Source: JAAYHC01 sp964483175
Lineage (GTDB): Bacteria > Bacillota > UBA5301
Reading direction: 5' to 3'
Length of the DNA: 29,171 bases
Assembly: GCA_964483175.1 (NCBI GenBank)
Contig: CAZAAT010000025.1
Location: 1-29,171 of the forward strand
How positions within the stretch are numbered: position 1 is the stretch's first letter; every line of letters begins with the position of its first letter. The translations under genes were made by a program, and so were the position numbers. The notes beneath the pieces are model-generated. The model was not told the DNA's origin. It was given only the letters and a program-made list of their open reading frames with translations, and did not search any database. Positions 1 through 7,368 of this stretch are shown piece after piece.

Positions 1-62
1 GGACTCGAACCCGCAACCTGCTGATTACAAGTCAGCTGCTCTACCAATTGAGCTACGCCAGC
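1..62 (-). tRNA. tRNA-Thr (anticodon TGT), 3' end cut by the window edge
   Basis: On the minus strand the sequence folds as a tRNA. The 7-nt acceptor strand GCTGGCG (62..56) is followed by TA, a D arm with GCTC/GAGC stem, and an anticodon stem GCTGA/TCAGC around the loop CTTGTAA, giving anticodon TGT (Thr). The T arm GCGGG-TTCGAGT follows. The 3' half of the T stem, the acceptor 3' strand and any CCA lie outside the window. It lies downstream of sigH but has its own promoter-like sequence. Confidence 0.93.
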
Positions 63-77
63 GCGCCAGCAACAACT

Positions 78-107
78 AGATTAGCACAGAACCTCTTTTT
101 TTGTCAA
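78..107 (-). promoter_or_regulatory. Promoter for tRNA-Thr
   Basis: On the minus strand TTGACA (107..102) and TAATCT (83..78) are separated by 18 nt. The predicted start near position 71 lies about 9 nt before the tRNA, which suits a tRNA promoter. The -35 is perfect and the -10 matches 4 of 6. Confidence 0.6.
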
Positions 108-113
108 GAATAA

Positions 114-776
114 TTAGCTGAGCTTTTCATTGCGCTTCTGAATATACCGTTCTAGCTTACGTTTAACGCGTTGAAGCGCATTATCGATTGACTTGACATG
201 TCTGCCTAAATCATCAGCAATTTCCTGGTAAGACTTGCCTTCTAGGTAATACATGAGCACTTTCCACTCCAACTCCGAGAGGAATTCACCCATTTTATTT
301 TCAATGTCAATATAATTTTCCTGATTGATTATTAGCTCTTCTGGATCGGTAACTTTTACCCCTGACAGAACATCCAATAAGGTTCGGTCTGACTCCTCAT
401 CATAGATCGGCTTATTTAACGAAACATAAGAGTTTAAGGGCATATGTTTTTGCCTGGTTGCCGTCTTGATCGCCGTAATAATCTGGCGAGTGATACACAA
501 CTCAGCAAAAGCCCTAAATGAAGCCAATTTATCATGGCGGAAGTCACGGATCGCTTTATAGAGGCCAATCATACCCTCTTGGATGATATCCTCGCGATCA
601 GCACCAATCAAAAAATACGAACGGGCTTTAGCCCGTACAAAATTTTTGTATTTGTTAATCAAGTATTCGATCGCCGCGTCATCGGAGCCATCTCTGACTA
701 GAGCAACAATTTCTTCATCAGGAAGGTCCTCAAACCGAGCATAAATCTGTTTGTGAGCCTGGCTTGCTCCCACCAA
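114..776 (-). CDS. sigH: RNA polymerase sigma-H factor (Spo0H)
   Basis: A sigma-70 family factor that directs RNA polymerase to early-sporulation and stationary-phase promoters. The 220-residue product is collinear with Bacillus SigH (218 aa). Region 2 carries NFVRAKARSYFLIGADREDI and the -10 recognition part FRAFAELCITRQIITAIK. The linker contains DEESDRTLLDVLSG, and region 4.2 ends with SYQEIADDLGRHVKSIDNALQR. The start is TTG (776), with a GGGGG tract 6 nt upstream; GTG at 773 is an alternative. It lies 96 nt after rlmB and has its own promoter. The Rae1/YacP gene that separates rlmB and sigH in Bacillus is absent. Its presence indicates a sporulating lineage. Confidence 0.96.
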   Translation of the reverse strand: MVGASQAHKQIYARFEDLPDEEIVALVRDGSDDAAIEYLINKYKNFVRAKARSYFLIGADREDIIQEGMIGLYKAIRDFRHDKLASFRAFAELCITRQIITAIKTATRQKHMPLNSYVSLNKPIYDEESDRTLLDVLSGVKVTDPEELIINQENYIDIENKMGEFLSELEWKVLMYYLEGKSYQEIADDLGRHVKSIDNALQRVKRKLERYIQKRNEKLS

Positions 777-831
777 TTACCGCCCCCAACTGCCCCAAAA
801 CTAGCTTATAATGCGCTTTTTGGACATACCT

Positions 832-861
832 ATTATACACTACCGGTGTTGGACAAGTCAA
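832..861 (-). promoter_or_regulatory. Sigma-A type promoter of sigH
   Basis: On the minus strand TTGACT (861..856) and a perfect TATAAT (837..832) are separated by 18 nt, in the gap between the rlmB stop and the sigH start. The predicted transcript would begin near 825 and have a 5' leader of about 50 nt. Confidence 0.65.
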
Positions 862-872
862 GCCGTCCAGAT

Positions 873-1598
873 TTACAGACGGGAGCGCAAAACCTCGTAC
901 ATAAACAGCGCTCCGGCAACGCCGGCATTCAAAGACTGGATTTTACCTCGCATGGGTATCGATACCAACAAGTCGCAATGTTCTTTCACCAGTCTCCGCA
1001 GTCCCTTACCCTCAGCTCCAATCACCAAAGCCACCCGACCGCTAAAATCGAGGCCCGAATAGAGATGACTAGATGCCTGCGCATCTGCTCCATAAACCCA
1101 AAATTGGGCCTGCTTTAGTTGATCAATAGCGGCAACGATATTTGGAACCTCAATAACCGGAACGTATTGCGCGGCCCCAGCCGAAGCCTTCTCAACCACC
1201 GGCGTGATCCCGACACCTCTGCGCTCTGGGATAATACATCCAGCAATCCCAGCTGCGTCGGCGGTACGCAAGAGTGACCCAAAATTACGCGGATCGGTTA
1301 TCTCGTCCAAAACCAAAACGACCGCATCGGTCCGCCCGTTAAGCTTCGCCAGCCATTCTTTTAAACCAAAAGTTCTGATCGGCTCTGCTTCGGCGATAAT
1401 TCCCTGATGCCCTTCGGTGCCGGCTCGAGCAGCAAGTTCGTGTTTGGTCAACCGAATTATTGGCAGGTTCTGCCGGGTTGCCTCGTCCAGGATATCTTTG
1501 ATCCCAGACTCTTTAGCCTCCCTGGCCACAAAAATGCGTTTCACCCTTCGGGCCGCCAAGGCCTCGCGCACCGGATTGCGCCCTTCGATCTGAATCAC
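873..1598 (-). CDS. rlmB: 23S rRNA 2'-O-methyltransferase of the RlmB/TrmH (SPOUT) family
   Basis: An S-adenosylmethionine-dependent ribose methyltransferase; family members such as RlmB modify G2251 of 23S rRNA. The 241-residue product has an N-terminal substrate-binding domain (MIQIEGRNPVREAL, residues 1 to about 75). The three knotted SPOUT motifs follow: DEITDPRNFGSLLRTADAAG, LVIGAEGKGLRRLV and SIPMRGKIQSLNAGVAGALF. Motif 3 reads SLNAGVA rather than the commoner SLNVSVA. The start is GTG (1598), whose GTGA overlaps the thyX stop by 4 nt, indicating translational coupling. It is the last gene of the T-box-controlled cysE operon. The exact target nucleotide is inferred from the family. Confidence 0.93.
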   Translation of the reverse strand: MIQIEGRNPVREALAARRVKRIFVAREAKESGIKDILDEATRQNLPIIRLTKHELAARAGTEGHQGIIAEAEPIRTFGLKEWLAKLNGRTDAVVLVLDEITDPRNFGSLLRTADAAGIAGCIIPERRGVGITPVVEKASAGAAQYVPVIEVPNIVAAIDQLKQAQFWVYGADAQASSHLYSGLDFSGRVALVIGAEGKGLRRLVKEHCDLLVSIPMRGKIQSLNAGVAGALFMYEVLRSRL

Positions 1599-2248
1599 AC
1601 CAGCTCACCCTCTGCCATGCTGTCAAGTATTTCTCTCAACCAGGGTTCCCTCTCTGCCACCAGTTCAACCATGGTAGCGATGAGTTCCTTGATCTCCGAT
1701 TGCGCCCCGGGCACTATGACCCGCTTTGAGTATAAATCCAGTAATGACCGGAAATTCACAGTGGTGACAAAATTAGTATCTGCCCCGCCCGGCAGTACGA
1801 AACGGGCATCCTCTTTTGGTACGCCCAAGGATAGTAAGGAATCATAAGCCCCCTGTGCTTGCTGCAAATGGCTCAGATACAACTCTTTCGCCTCCGGACT
1901 AGCCTCGATAGTCTGAGGGACTACATAGCCAAACTGTCCGTTGTTTTTGGCTGAACCCTCTGAGACATAGCGCTGCGACTGAACGGAAATGCTTACCCCG
2001 ATTCGGTGTCTGGTATATTGAGCCAATAAGGTGCGTGAGACCCCGGAAACAGCGAAGGTCACACTAGCATGTTCAGCCACGCTCAAGTGCTTAGATAGAA
2101 AAATCCGCTTAACCAAACGAAACATTTCCTCTGGCGCTGGCTCTCCTGCCCAGAGCTCGCTAGGAGTGGACGCACTGTAGCAAGTCCGCGCCGCAGTCCA
2201 AATCACTTTCAGTGGATTCTCAGTCATCGTCAATATCTGTACATCCAT
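1595..2248 (-). CDS. thyX: Flavin-dependent thymidylate synthase ThyX
   Basis: Makes dTMP from dUMP using methylenetetrahydrofolate, FAD and NADPH; the alternative to ThyA. About 217 residues with the ThyX fold. The dUMP/FAD-binding motif reads RHRIGVSISVQSQRY, with 8 rather than 7 residues between RHR and the conserved serine. The C-terminal RSLLDLYSKR helix is typical. Three in-frame starts are possible: ATG 2257, GTG 2251 and ATG 2248. The Shine-Dalgarno tract GAGGGGG ends only 1 nt before 2257 but 7 and 10 nt before the other two, so the longest start is unlikely. The gene begins inside mrnC (about 30 nt overlap) and ends overlapping rlmB. ThyX at this position is common in Clostridia but absent in Bacillus. 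Confidence 0.93.
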   Translation of the reverse strand: MDVQILTMTENPLKVIWTAARTCYSASTPSELWAGEPAPEEMFRLVKRIFLSKHLSVAEHASVTFAVSGVSRTLLAQYTRHRIGVSISVQSQRYVSEGSAKNNGQFGYVVPQTIEASPEAKELYLSHLQQAQGAYDSLLSLGVPKEDARFVLPGGADTNFVTTVNFRSLLDLYSKRVIVPGAQSEIKELIATMVELVAEREPWLREILDSMAEGELV

Positions 2249-2627
2249 CACTTTCATTCCCCCTCAGCCCTAAATCAAGCAGCTCTGCCGCTCGGACCAG
2301 ATCACCTTTGAGAAAGAGCAGCCCAAATAATGCTTCCAATCCGGTGCTATAACGGTATTCATGCACTGAACTGCTACGCGGGCCATGCCTAACCGAAATA
2401 TTACGCCCTTTTTTGACAATTTCCCACTCGCTGTCGGTCAGATAAGGCTGCAGCCGCCTGACCATTCGCGCTTGGGCTTCCGCGTTTACAACTGCTGTGG
2501 TTCGCTTATGCAATTCCCCTGCTTTACAAGCACAATTAAGCACAAAATGCTTCCGGACAAGCAGTTCGAATACCGCATCTCCCAGGTACGCCCAGACCTC
2601 CGGTGATAGTTGATAATAATCGGTCAT
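2220..2627 (-). CDS. mrnC: Mini-ribonuclease III (Mini-III), 23S rRNA maturation
   Basis: A dimeric RNase III-like endonuclease without a dsRNA-binding domain; in Bacillus it trims the 23S rRNA precursor. The 135 residues match the family's compact size. The RNase III signature is EVWAYLGDAVFELLVRKHF near the N-terminus (residues 10-28). The second acidic motif is YSTGLEALFGLLFLKGD (about residues 93-109). The basic segment VKKGRNISVRHGPRS lies between them. The start ATG 2627 overlaps the cysS stop as ATGA, with GGGAG 8 nt upstream. The C-terminus is acidic (TDIDDD) and is read in another frame as the start of thyX. Confidence 0.93.
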   Translation of the reverse strand: MTDYYQLSPEVWAYLGDAVFELLVRKHFVLNCACKAGELHKRTTAVVNAEAQARMVRRLQPYLTDSEWEIVKKGRNISVRHGPRSSSVHEYRYSTGLEALFGLLFLKGDLVRAAELLDLGLRGNESDGCTDIDDD

Positions 2628-4078
2628 CGTTTCAACTCCCAGGTTGCTCCGGTCGGGGTATCTTTAACTTCAACACCCAACTGGACTAGGCGATCACGGA
2701 TTCGGTCAGACAGTTCCCAGTTTTTCGCGACCCGAGCTTCCGCTCTAAGTTCAAGCAAGAACTCGACCAAATCTGCGATCAAGCTTGAATCAGCCGCCTC
2801 TGCGGCCCCACCCTCGGGGAAAATCCCTAAGATGTCTCCGTAAGTCGTTAACAGTTCTTGGCAGTCAGCAAAAGCGCCCAACCACAAATCAGTCCGGTAA
2901 TTATTATTGCCTTGTAAGACTTGATTAAGGTGTGGATTAACCGCCCGCACCAGTTCATATAATGCCGAAATTGCCAAAGCCGTATTAAAATCATCATCCA
3001 TCGCAGTAAGGAATTTTTCCCGACACTGCGCATATGCCTCACGTACTTCGTTCAGTTCCGGCGTATCGGCCCCTTCGCCACTTGACGCAAACGCGACAAC
3101 CTTGTCCAGGCGTCGTTTGGCGTTAACCAAGCGTTCCCAGCCTTTGTGAGCTACCGCCAGTTCTTCGGGCCCAAAGTTGATCGGACTCCGATAGTGCGTC
3201 GAAATCAAGAAAAAGCGGATCACTAACGGCTCCCATTTTTTAATCACCTCGCGCACCGCCGAAGTGTTGCCGATGGACTTGGACATCTTCTCTTTATCAA
3301 CCTGAACCATTCCGTTATGCACCCAGTAACGGGCAAATTGCGAATCGAGGAGTGCCTCAGACTGAGCCACCTCATTTTCATGATGTGGAAAAACCAGGTC
3401 CAATCCGCCGCCATGAATATCAAAGCCCTCACCCAGATATTTTAGGCTCATCACCGAACATTCAATATGCCAACCAGGGCGTCCGGGGCCCCAAGGACTC
3501 TCCCAGGCCGGTTCTCCTGGTTTAGCCGCTTTCCATAAGGCAAAATCCAGCGGATTTCGCTTGAGCTGATTTATTTCAACCCGACTGCCAGCCTCCATCT
3601 CCTCGGGGCTGCGTCCGGAAAGCTTGCCATAGGCCGGAAAACTGGCCACATCAAAATAGACATCCCCTTGAGCTTCATAAGCATGCCCTTTTTCGATGAG
3701 TCCGCTAACCACCTTGATAATCTCGGCTATTTCCTCCGTAACACGTGGATGCCGATCCGCCGGTTGTACCCCCAGGGCGTCCATGGCCTCGAAGTAATCA
3801 TTAATATACCGTTCAGCGATCTCCCCGGCCGGAACACCCTCCTCGTTTGCTTTGGCAATGATTTTATCGTCGACATCGGTAAAGTTGGAAATGAGGGTGA
3901 CTTCAAAGCCTCTAAACTCCAGGTAGCGTTTGAACACATCCCATAATACGGCCACCCGGGCATGCCCGATATGCGTATAAGCATACGGAGTGACCCCACA
4001 AACATAAATCCCTACCTTGCCCGGCTCCCGCGGTGAAAAATCCTCTTTTCGTCTAGTCAAGGTGTTATATATCTTCAC
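2624..4078 (-). CDS. cysS: Cysteinyl-tRNA synthetase
   Basis: Charges tRNA-Cys with cysteine; class I synthetase, cytoplasmic. The HIGH motif is in YVCGVTPYAYTHIGHARV and the KMSKS motif is KEKMSKSIGN. Zinc ligands are the Cys of YVCGV, the Cys of HIECSVMS and the HHENE histidine region. The C-terminal DALR-type anticodon region is complete. The reading frame is open upstream to 4180, but that part overlaps cysE. AAGGAGG lies 9 nt before GTG 4078, giving the normal N-terminus MKIYNTLTRR and 484 residues. It overlaps the end of cysE by 14 nt. As part of the T-box operon it is expected to be induced when tRNA-Cys is uncharged. Confidence 0.95.
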   Translation of the reverse strand: MKIYNTLTRRKEDFSPREPGKVGIYVCGVTPYAYTHIGHARVAVLWDVFKRYLEFRGFEVTLISNFTDVDDKIIAKANEEGVPAGEIAERYINDYFEAMDALGVQPADRHPRVTEEIAEIIKVVSGLIEKGHAYEAQGDVYFDVASFPAYGKLSGRSPEEMEAGSRVEINQLKRNPLDFALWKAAKPGEPAWESPWGPGRPGWHIECSVMSLKYLGEGFDIHGGGLDLVFPHHENEVAQSEALLDSQFARYWVHNGMVQVDKEKMSKSIGNTSAVREVIKKWEPLVIRFFLISTHYRSPINFGPEELAVAHKGWERLVNAKRRLDKVVAFASSGEGADTPELNEVREAYAQCREKFLTAMDDDFNTALAISALYELVRAVNPHLNQVLQGNNNYRTDLWLGAFADCQELLTTYGDILGIFPEGGAAEAADSSLIADLVEFLLELRAEARVAKNWELSDRIRDRLVQLGVEVKDTPTGATWELKR

Positions 4079-4775
4079 TGGAAACGACCTCCTTGGCAAA
4101 CTCAGACTCTTCTGTTCCATTTTCTTTGAGCCTCTGTAGTTCTTCCTCCAACTTATCAACCTTATTTTCCAAATTAGCAATTGTCGTCAGCAAGCACTTC
4201 ATCATCTTCTCTGTCGGGTCCGGTAGTTTATCGTGGTCCAGGTCTATTCCGACCCGTTTACCATTGCTCACCACTACCCGCCCCGGCACTCCGACTACCG
4301 TCGAAAAAGGAGGCACTTCCTTGAGGACTACCGCACCGGCGCCGATCTTAGCGTTTTCCCCCACCGTAAAGCCGCCCAGCACTTTGGCCCCGGCCGAAAC
4401 GACAACCCCATCAGAGATGGTCGGGTGCCGCTTGCCCTTTTCTTTGCCGGTACCACCTAAAGTGGCACCTTGATAAATGGTGACATTATCGCCAACTTCA
4501 GCGGTTTCCCCGATCACTACCCCCATGCCATGATCGATAAACACTCCTTTGCCAATTTTCGCCGCCGGGTGAATCTCAACCCCGGTCAGGAAGCGATTAC
4601 AGTGGGAGATCAACCTGGCAATCAGTCTGAGGTTACGCTGGTGTAGCCAGTGCGCTATCCGGTGCAAGATCAAAGCGTGTAAGCCCGGATAACACAGTAA
4701 GACCTCAAGGTAACTCCGGGCCGCCGGATCCCGCTGGAAGACAGCTTGAATATCGGCTCGTAAAGTCTTAAACAT
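4065..4775 (-). CDS. cysE: Serine O-acetyltransferase
   Basis: Transfers acetyl from acetyl-CoA to serine, the first step of cysteine synthesis. The 236-residue product starts MFKTLRADIQAVFQRDPAARS, as in Firmicute CysE/EpsC. It then has a left-handed beta-helix of hexapeptide repeats (about residues 65-160) containing HPAAKIGKGVFIDHGMGVVI and the catalytic/CoA loop GGTGKEKGKRHPTI. A C-terminal coiled-coil tail (ENKVDKLEEELQRLKEN) is visible. The frame is open further upstream to 4883, but that part reads through the T-box terminator. ATG 4775 has a GGGGGG tract 9 nt upstream and the expected N-terminus. It is the first gene of cysE-cysS-mrnC-thyX-rlmB, directly behind the leader. Confidence 0.95.
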   Translation of the reverse strand: MFKTLRADIQAVFQRDPAARSYLEVLLCYPGLHALILHRIAHWLHQRNLRLIARLISHCNRFLTGVEIHPAAKIGKGVFIDHGMGVVIGETAEVGDNVTIYQGATLGGTGKEKGKRHPTISDGVVVSAGAKVLGGFTVGENAKIGAGAVVLKEVPPFSTVVGVPGRVVVSNGKRVGIDLDHDKLPDPTEKMMKCLLTTIANLENKVDKLEEELQRLKENGTEESEFAKEVVSSEDI

Positions 4776-4798
4776 GGCGACCGACCCCCCTTTCTTAC

Positions 4799-4837
4799 AA
4801 AAAAACTTCGTCTCGTAGTTACCTACAGAGACGAAGT
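4799..4837 (-). terminator. Intrinsic terminator of the cysteine T-box
   Basis: On the minus strand a 10-bp stem ACTTCGTCTC (4837..4828) / GAGACGAAGT (4814..4805) is topped by GTAG/CTAC around a GTAA tetraloop, with one bulged T. It runs straight into seven T residues. It lies just after the T-box sequence, as expected for the OFF state of a transcriptional T-box. Confidence 0.93.
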
Positions 4838-5081
4838 ATTCGCGTTTCCACTCTGTTTGGATTGGCAACTGGCCAAATCCCACTCATTCGGTTGATAACG
4901 CTAACCAAGCGGACCGCCCTACGTTAGGCTTCAGGCTGTCAACTCCAGGGTGCACTTCGGTTCAAGCATCTGGCCCATTGGCTCTCACCCGCTGGCCGAT
5001 GGTCTCTGCCGCCAGTTATAGCCGACCTACTCTCCCTATCATCGCCAAAGGTAATCCGACTATTTCAGTCAGAATTAATTT
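4799..5081 (-). ncRNA. T-box leader specific for tRNA-Cys, upstream of cysE
   Basis: The leader runs from a promoter at the end of gltX to cysE. Stem I shows the AGTA S-turn (GGGAGAGTAGG, near 5034), the CAGAGACC/GGGTGAGAGCC apical region, and GAAGTGCACCCTGGAG. In the last element TGC (4954..4952) sits where the specifier codon belongs, so it encodes Cys. The T-box sequence AGAGTGGAAACGCG is at 4854..4841. Its TGGA would pair with UCCA, matching the U73 discriminator of tRNA-Cys. A strong terminator follows. Uncharged tRNA-Cys should stabilise the antiterminator and switch on the whole downstream operon. The bulge reads UGGAAAC rather than the consensus UGGNACC. Gene context agrees fully. Confidence 0.92.
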
Positions 5082-5087
5082 GATATC

Positions 5088-5115
5088 ATTATACCATGCC
5101 CGATCACTCTGTCAA
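5088..5115 (-). promoter_or_regulatory. Consensus promoter of the T-box/cysE operon
   Basis: On the minus strand a perfect TTGACA (5115..5110) and a perfect TATAAT (5093..5088) are separated by 16 nt. The -35 hexamer is inside the last codons of gltX. The predicted transcript begins near 5081, just before stem I of the T-box. The operon is therefore transcribed independently of gltX, and expression should be limited by attenuation rather than initiation. Confidence 0.88.
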
Positions 5116-6567
5116 CAGGTTCTCGGTAACAAAATCCAGTCTGGCCAATACTTTTTCACGCCCGAATAAGCTGATGATATGGTACAACTCCGGCCCCGAA
5201 GCCTTGCCGGTCAAAGCCACTCGCAAGGGCTTGAAAGCTTTGCCTAAGCCAAGCCCCATCTCCCGAGGTACTTGCTTCATCGCCTCACGGATCGCCTCCG
5301 GATTAAAATCATTCCATTCGGCTATACTTTGCCGAAAACGCAGCAGAATCTCCCGGACGCCATCGTTAGAAAGTATCGCCACCGCCTGCTGGTCATATTC
5401 GGGTTGGGAAGTAAAAAAGAGCTCGATCGCGGCAGGCAACTCGCTCAGACAAGAGATCCCTTCGCGGGCAAGGTCCACTACCCGCTGTAGCCAGTCACGA
5501 TCAACCGCCTCGGCATCTGAAATCAATCCAGCCTCTCGCAGATACGGCAGTGCGAGCTTAGACAGGTCTGCTAGATTAGCCTGACGCAGGTAAACCCCGT
5601 TCATCCACGCCGCCTTCTCAGGATCATATATTGCCGGGGATCGGCTGACCCGTGAAAGGTCAAAGAGGCGGATAAACTCCTCCCGGTCGGCAATTTCGCG
5701 ATTATCGGGAAGGCTCCAACCCAAAGTAGCCAGATAGTTGAAGATCGCTTCTGGAAGATACCCTTTTTCTTTATACTCGCGTAAGGAAGTGGCTCCGTGT
5801 CGTTTAGAAAGTTTCGAGCGGTCCGGCCCCAGCAACATGGATACATGAGCGAACTCTGGTGGCTCAGCCCCCAAAGCCTGATAAATTAAGAGCTGGCGGG
5901 GCGTATTAGAAATATGCTCATCTGCCCGCACGATATGGGTGATTTTCATCGTCAGATCGTCGATGGCCACCGCAAAATTGTACAGCGGAATCCCATTCGA
6001 TCTAACCAGAACAAAATCGTCGAGATCATCGGTATTAAAGCTGATCTCCCCGCGCAGGAGATCTTTAACGACCACAACCTCGCCCTTAGGGGTTTTGAAC
6101 CGCAGCACCGGCTGTCTACCGCTGGCGATAAAGGCCTCCCGCTCAGCTTCGGTCAAGTTCCGGCAACGCCCGGAATATCTCGGTGGACCTCCCTGAGCAG
6201 TACTTTCAGCCCGGTCGGCCGCCAGTTCTTCGGGGGTACAAAAACATTGATAGGCCCAGCCTTGATCAAGTAGGAGCTTAGCATACTCGCGATATATATC
6301 CATCCGCTCCGTCTGACGGTAAGGCGCATAGGGACCACCGATATCAACGCCTTCGTCCCAATCAAGGCCTAACCAGCTAAGATCCTCCAATATCAACTGC
6401 TCATACTCATCGGTTGAGCGCTCGCGATCGGTATCCTCGATCCTTAAGACAAAATCGCCATTGTGATGCCGGACAAACAGCCATGTGAAAAGTGCTGTAT
6501 GTACATTACCGATATGCAATAGCCCTGTTGGGCTAGGGGCAAATCGCGCCCTGACTCTCTCCACCAT
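5104..6567 (-). CDS. gltX: Glutamyl-tRNA synthetase
   Basis: Class I synthetase of 487 residues that charges tRNA-Glu. In Firmicutes without GlnRS the enzyme usually also mischarges tRNA-Gln for GatCAB amidation; no GlnRS or GatCAB is visible here, so that is inference. The HIGH-type motif is APSPTGLLHIGNVHTALF (residues 10-27) and the KMSKS-type motif is DRSKLSKRHGA. A Cys-x-Cys...Tyr-x3-Cys zinc motif is formed by CFCTPEE and RYSGRC. The helical anticodon-binding C-terminal half is complete. Start ATG 6567 has AAGGAG 8 nt upstream. It follows the CBS gene by 12 nt and carries the cysE promoter in its 3' end. Confidence 0.96.
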   Translation of the reverse strand: MVERVRARFAPSPTGLLHIGNVHTALFTWLFVRHHNGDFVLRIEDTDRERSTDEYEQLILEDLSWLGLDWDEGVDIGGPYAPYRQTERMDIYREYAKLLLDQGWAYQCFCTPEELAADRAESTAQGGPPRYSGRCRNLTEAEREAFIASGRQPVLRFKTPKGEVVVVKDLLRGEISFNTDDLDDFVLVRSNGIPLYNFAVAIDDLTMKITHIVRADEHISNTPRQLLIYQALGAEPPEFAHVSMLLGPDRSKLSKRHGATSLREYKEKGYLPEAIFNYLATLGWSLPDNREIADREEFIRLFDLSRVSRSPAIYDPEKAAWMNGVYLRQANLADLSKLALPYLREAGLISDAEAVDRDWLQRVVDLAREGISCLSELPAAIELFFTSQPEYDQQAVAILSNDGVREILLRFRQSIAEWNDFNPEAIREAMKQVPREMGLGLGKAFKPLRVALTGKASGPELYHIISLFGREKVLARLDFVTENLLTE

Positions 6568-6579
6568 GGTTCCAACTCC

Positions 6580-7362
6580 TTAGATAACGCTATATCCTAC
6601 TGCGATCTGTTCCGGCCCATCCGCTAAGGCATGACCGAAACGTCCGAAGATCACTACTGTAATTCTGCCGTCACCCCGAACCACCGAAACCTTAAAACCT
6701 CCGCCTAGGCCTGGGTTAATTAAGGATAACTGAAAGAAGGAATCCCTAACTGCTTGGGAAACAGCGATTTTTTCACGGGCATCCTCACTAATGACTTTTC
6801 GGGCAATGGCCGCCGCAATGGTGCTTTCCCGCAATTTGGTTGCTAGTTTCTCCGGGCTGGCACCTACCTGGGTAATGGCCGCACGGTAACCAAAATACTT
6901 CGAACGCTCCAACCAATACCGTTCATCCTCTCGGTGCCTGGTCATAGCTAGGTTAATAGCGAGCGTTTCCATACTTAACCTGACTTCGTCCTCCTCGGCC
7001 AGATAGCCTCTGAGGATATCCCGTGCCGTCAATAGTCCGACCACCCTGCCATCGGAGTCAACTACCGGGACCCCGGCAATCTTATTTTCAACTAACAACC
7101 TACCGGCATCTCGGATGGTCTGGTTCTCATAAACCGAAACGACGACCGGGGTCATGATGGTCTCGACCGTGATCGAGAGATCGGTAGTTGCCAGAACATC
7201 ACTATCAGTAAGAATCCCCATTAGCTTTTCTTCGCGGTCAACCACCATGATCCGACCGAATTTGCTTTCGAGCATTAAATCCCTGGCCTCGGCAACAGTG
7301 GCATCAAAATGGACTTTAGCGGGAAAAGTCTGCATCCATTCTTTTACTTCTCTGATTAACAT
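6580..7362 (-). CDS. CBS-pair protein with a HutP-like C-terminal domain
   Basis: Cytoplasmic protein of 260 residues with probable ligand-sensing function; the exact role is unknown. Two CBS motifs fill residues 8-120 (KFGRIMVVDREEKLMGILTD, then KIAGVPVVDSDGRVVGLLT) and should bind an adenosine-type ligand. Residues 128-260 do not look like CBS. Their order of helices and the end pattern (FKVSVVRG, then RITVVIFGRFGHAL, then IAVGYSVI) resemble HutP, the histidine-dependent antiterminator. The histidines that HutP uses for metal and histidine are not present, so the ligand must differ if the fold is right. Start ATG 7362 has GGAG 9 nt upstream. It sits between ispF (6 nt) and gltX (12 nt), so it is cotranscribed. 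The domain call was made by eye. Confidence 0.8.
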   Translation of the reverse strand: MLIREVKEWMQTFPAKVHFDATVAEARDLMLESKFGRIMVVDREEKLMGILTDSDVLATTDLSITVETIMTPVVVSVYENQTIRDAGRLLVENKIAGVPVVDSDGRVVGLLTARDILRGYLAEEDEVRLSMETLAINLAMTRHREDERYWLERSKYFGYRAAITQVGASPEKLATKLRESTIAAAIARKVISEDAREKIAVSQAVRDSFFQLSLINPGLGGGFKVSVVRGDGRITVVIFGRFGHALADGPEQIAVGYSVI

Positions 7363-7368
7363 CTAGGC

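Noticed and set aside
753..1118. Open frame of 121 codons on the plus strand
   Set aside because: It lies opposite rlmB and the sigH promoter, has no ribosome-binding site and its translation looks like out-of-frame sequence.
4079..4180. Extended N-terminus of CysS and of CysE (to 4883)
   Set aside because: The extensions overlap cysE and the T-box terminator respectively; strong SD sequences and family N-termini mark starts at 4078 and 4775.
5096..5584. Open frame of 162 codons on the plus strand
   Set aside because: Entirely antisense to gltX and the T-box promoter; Ser/Arg-rich composition typical of a shadow frame.
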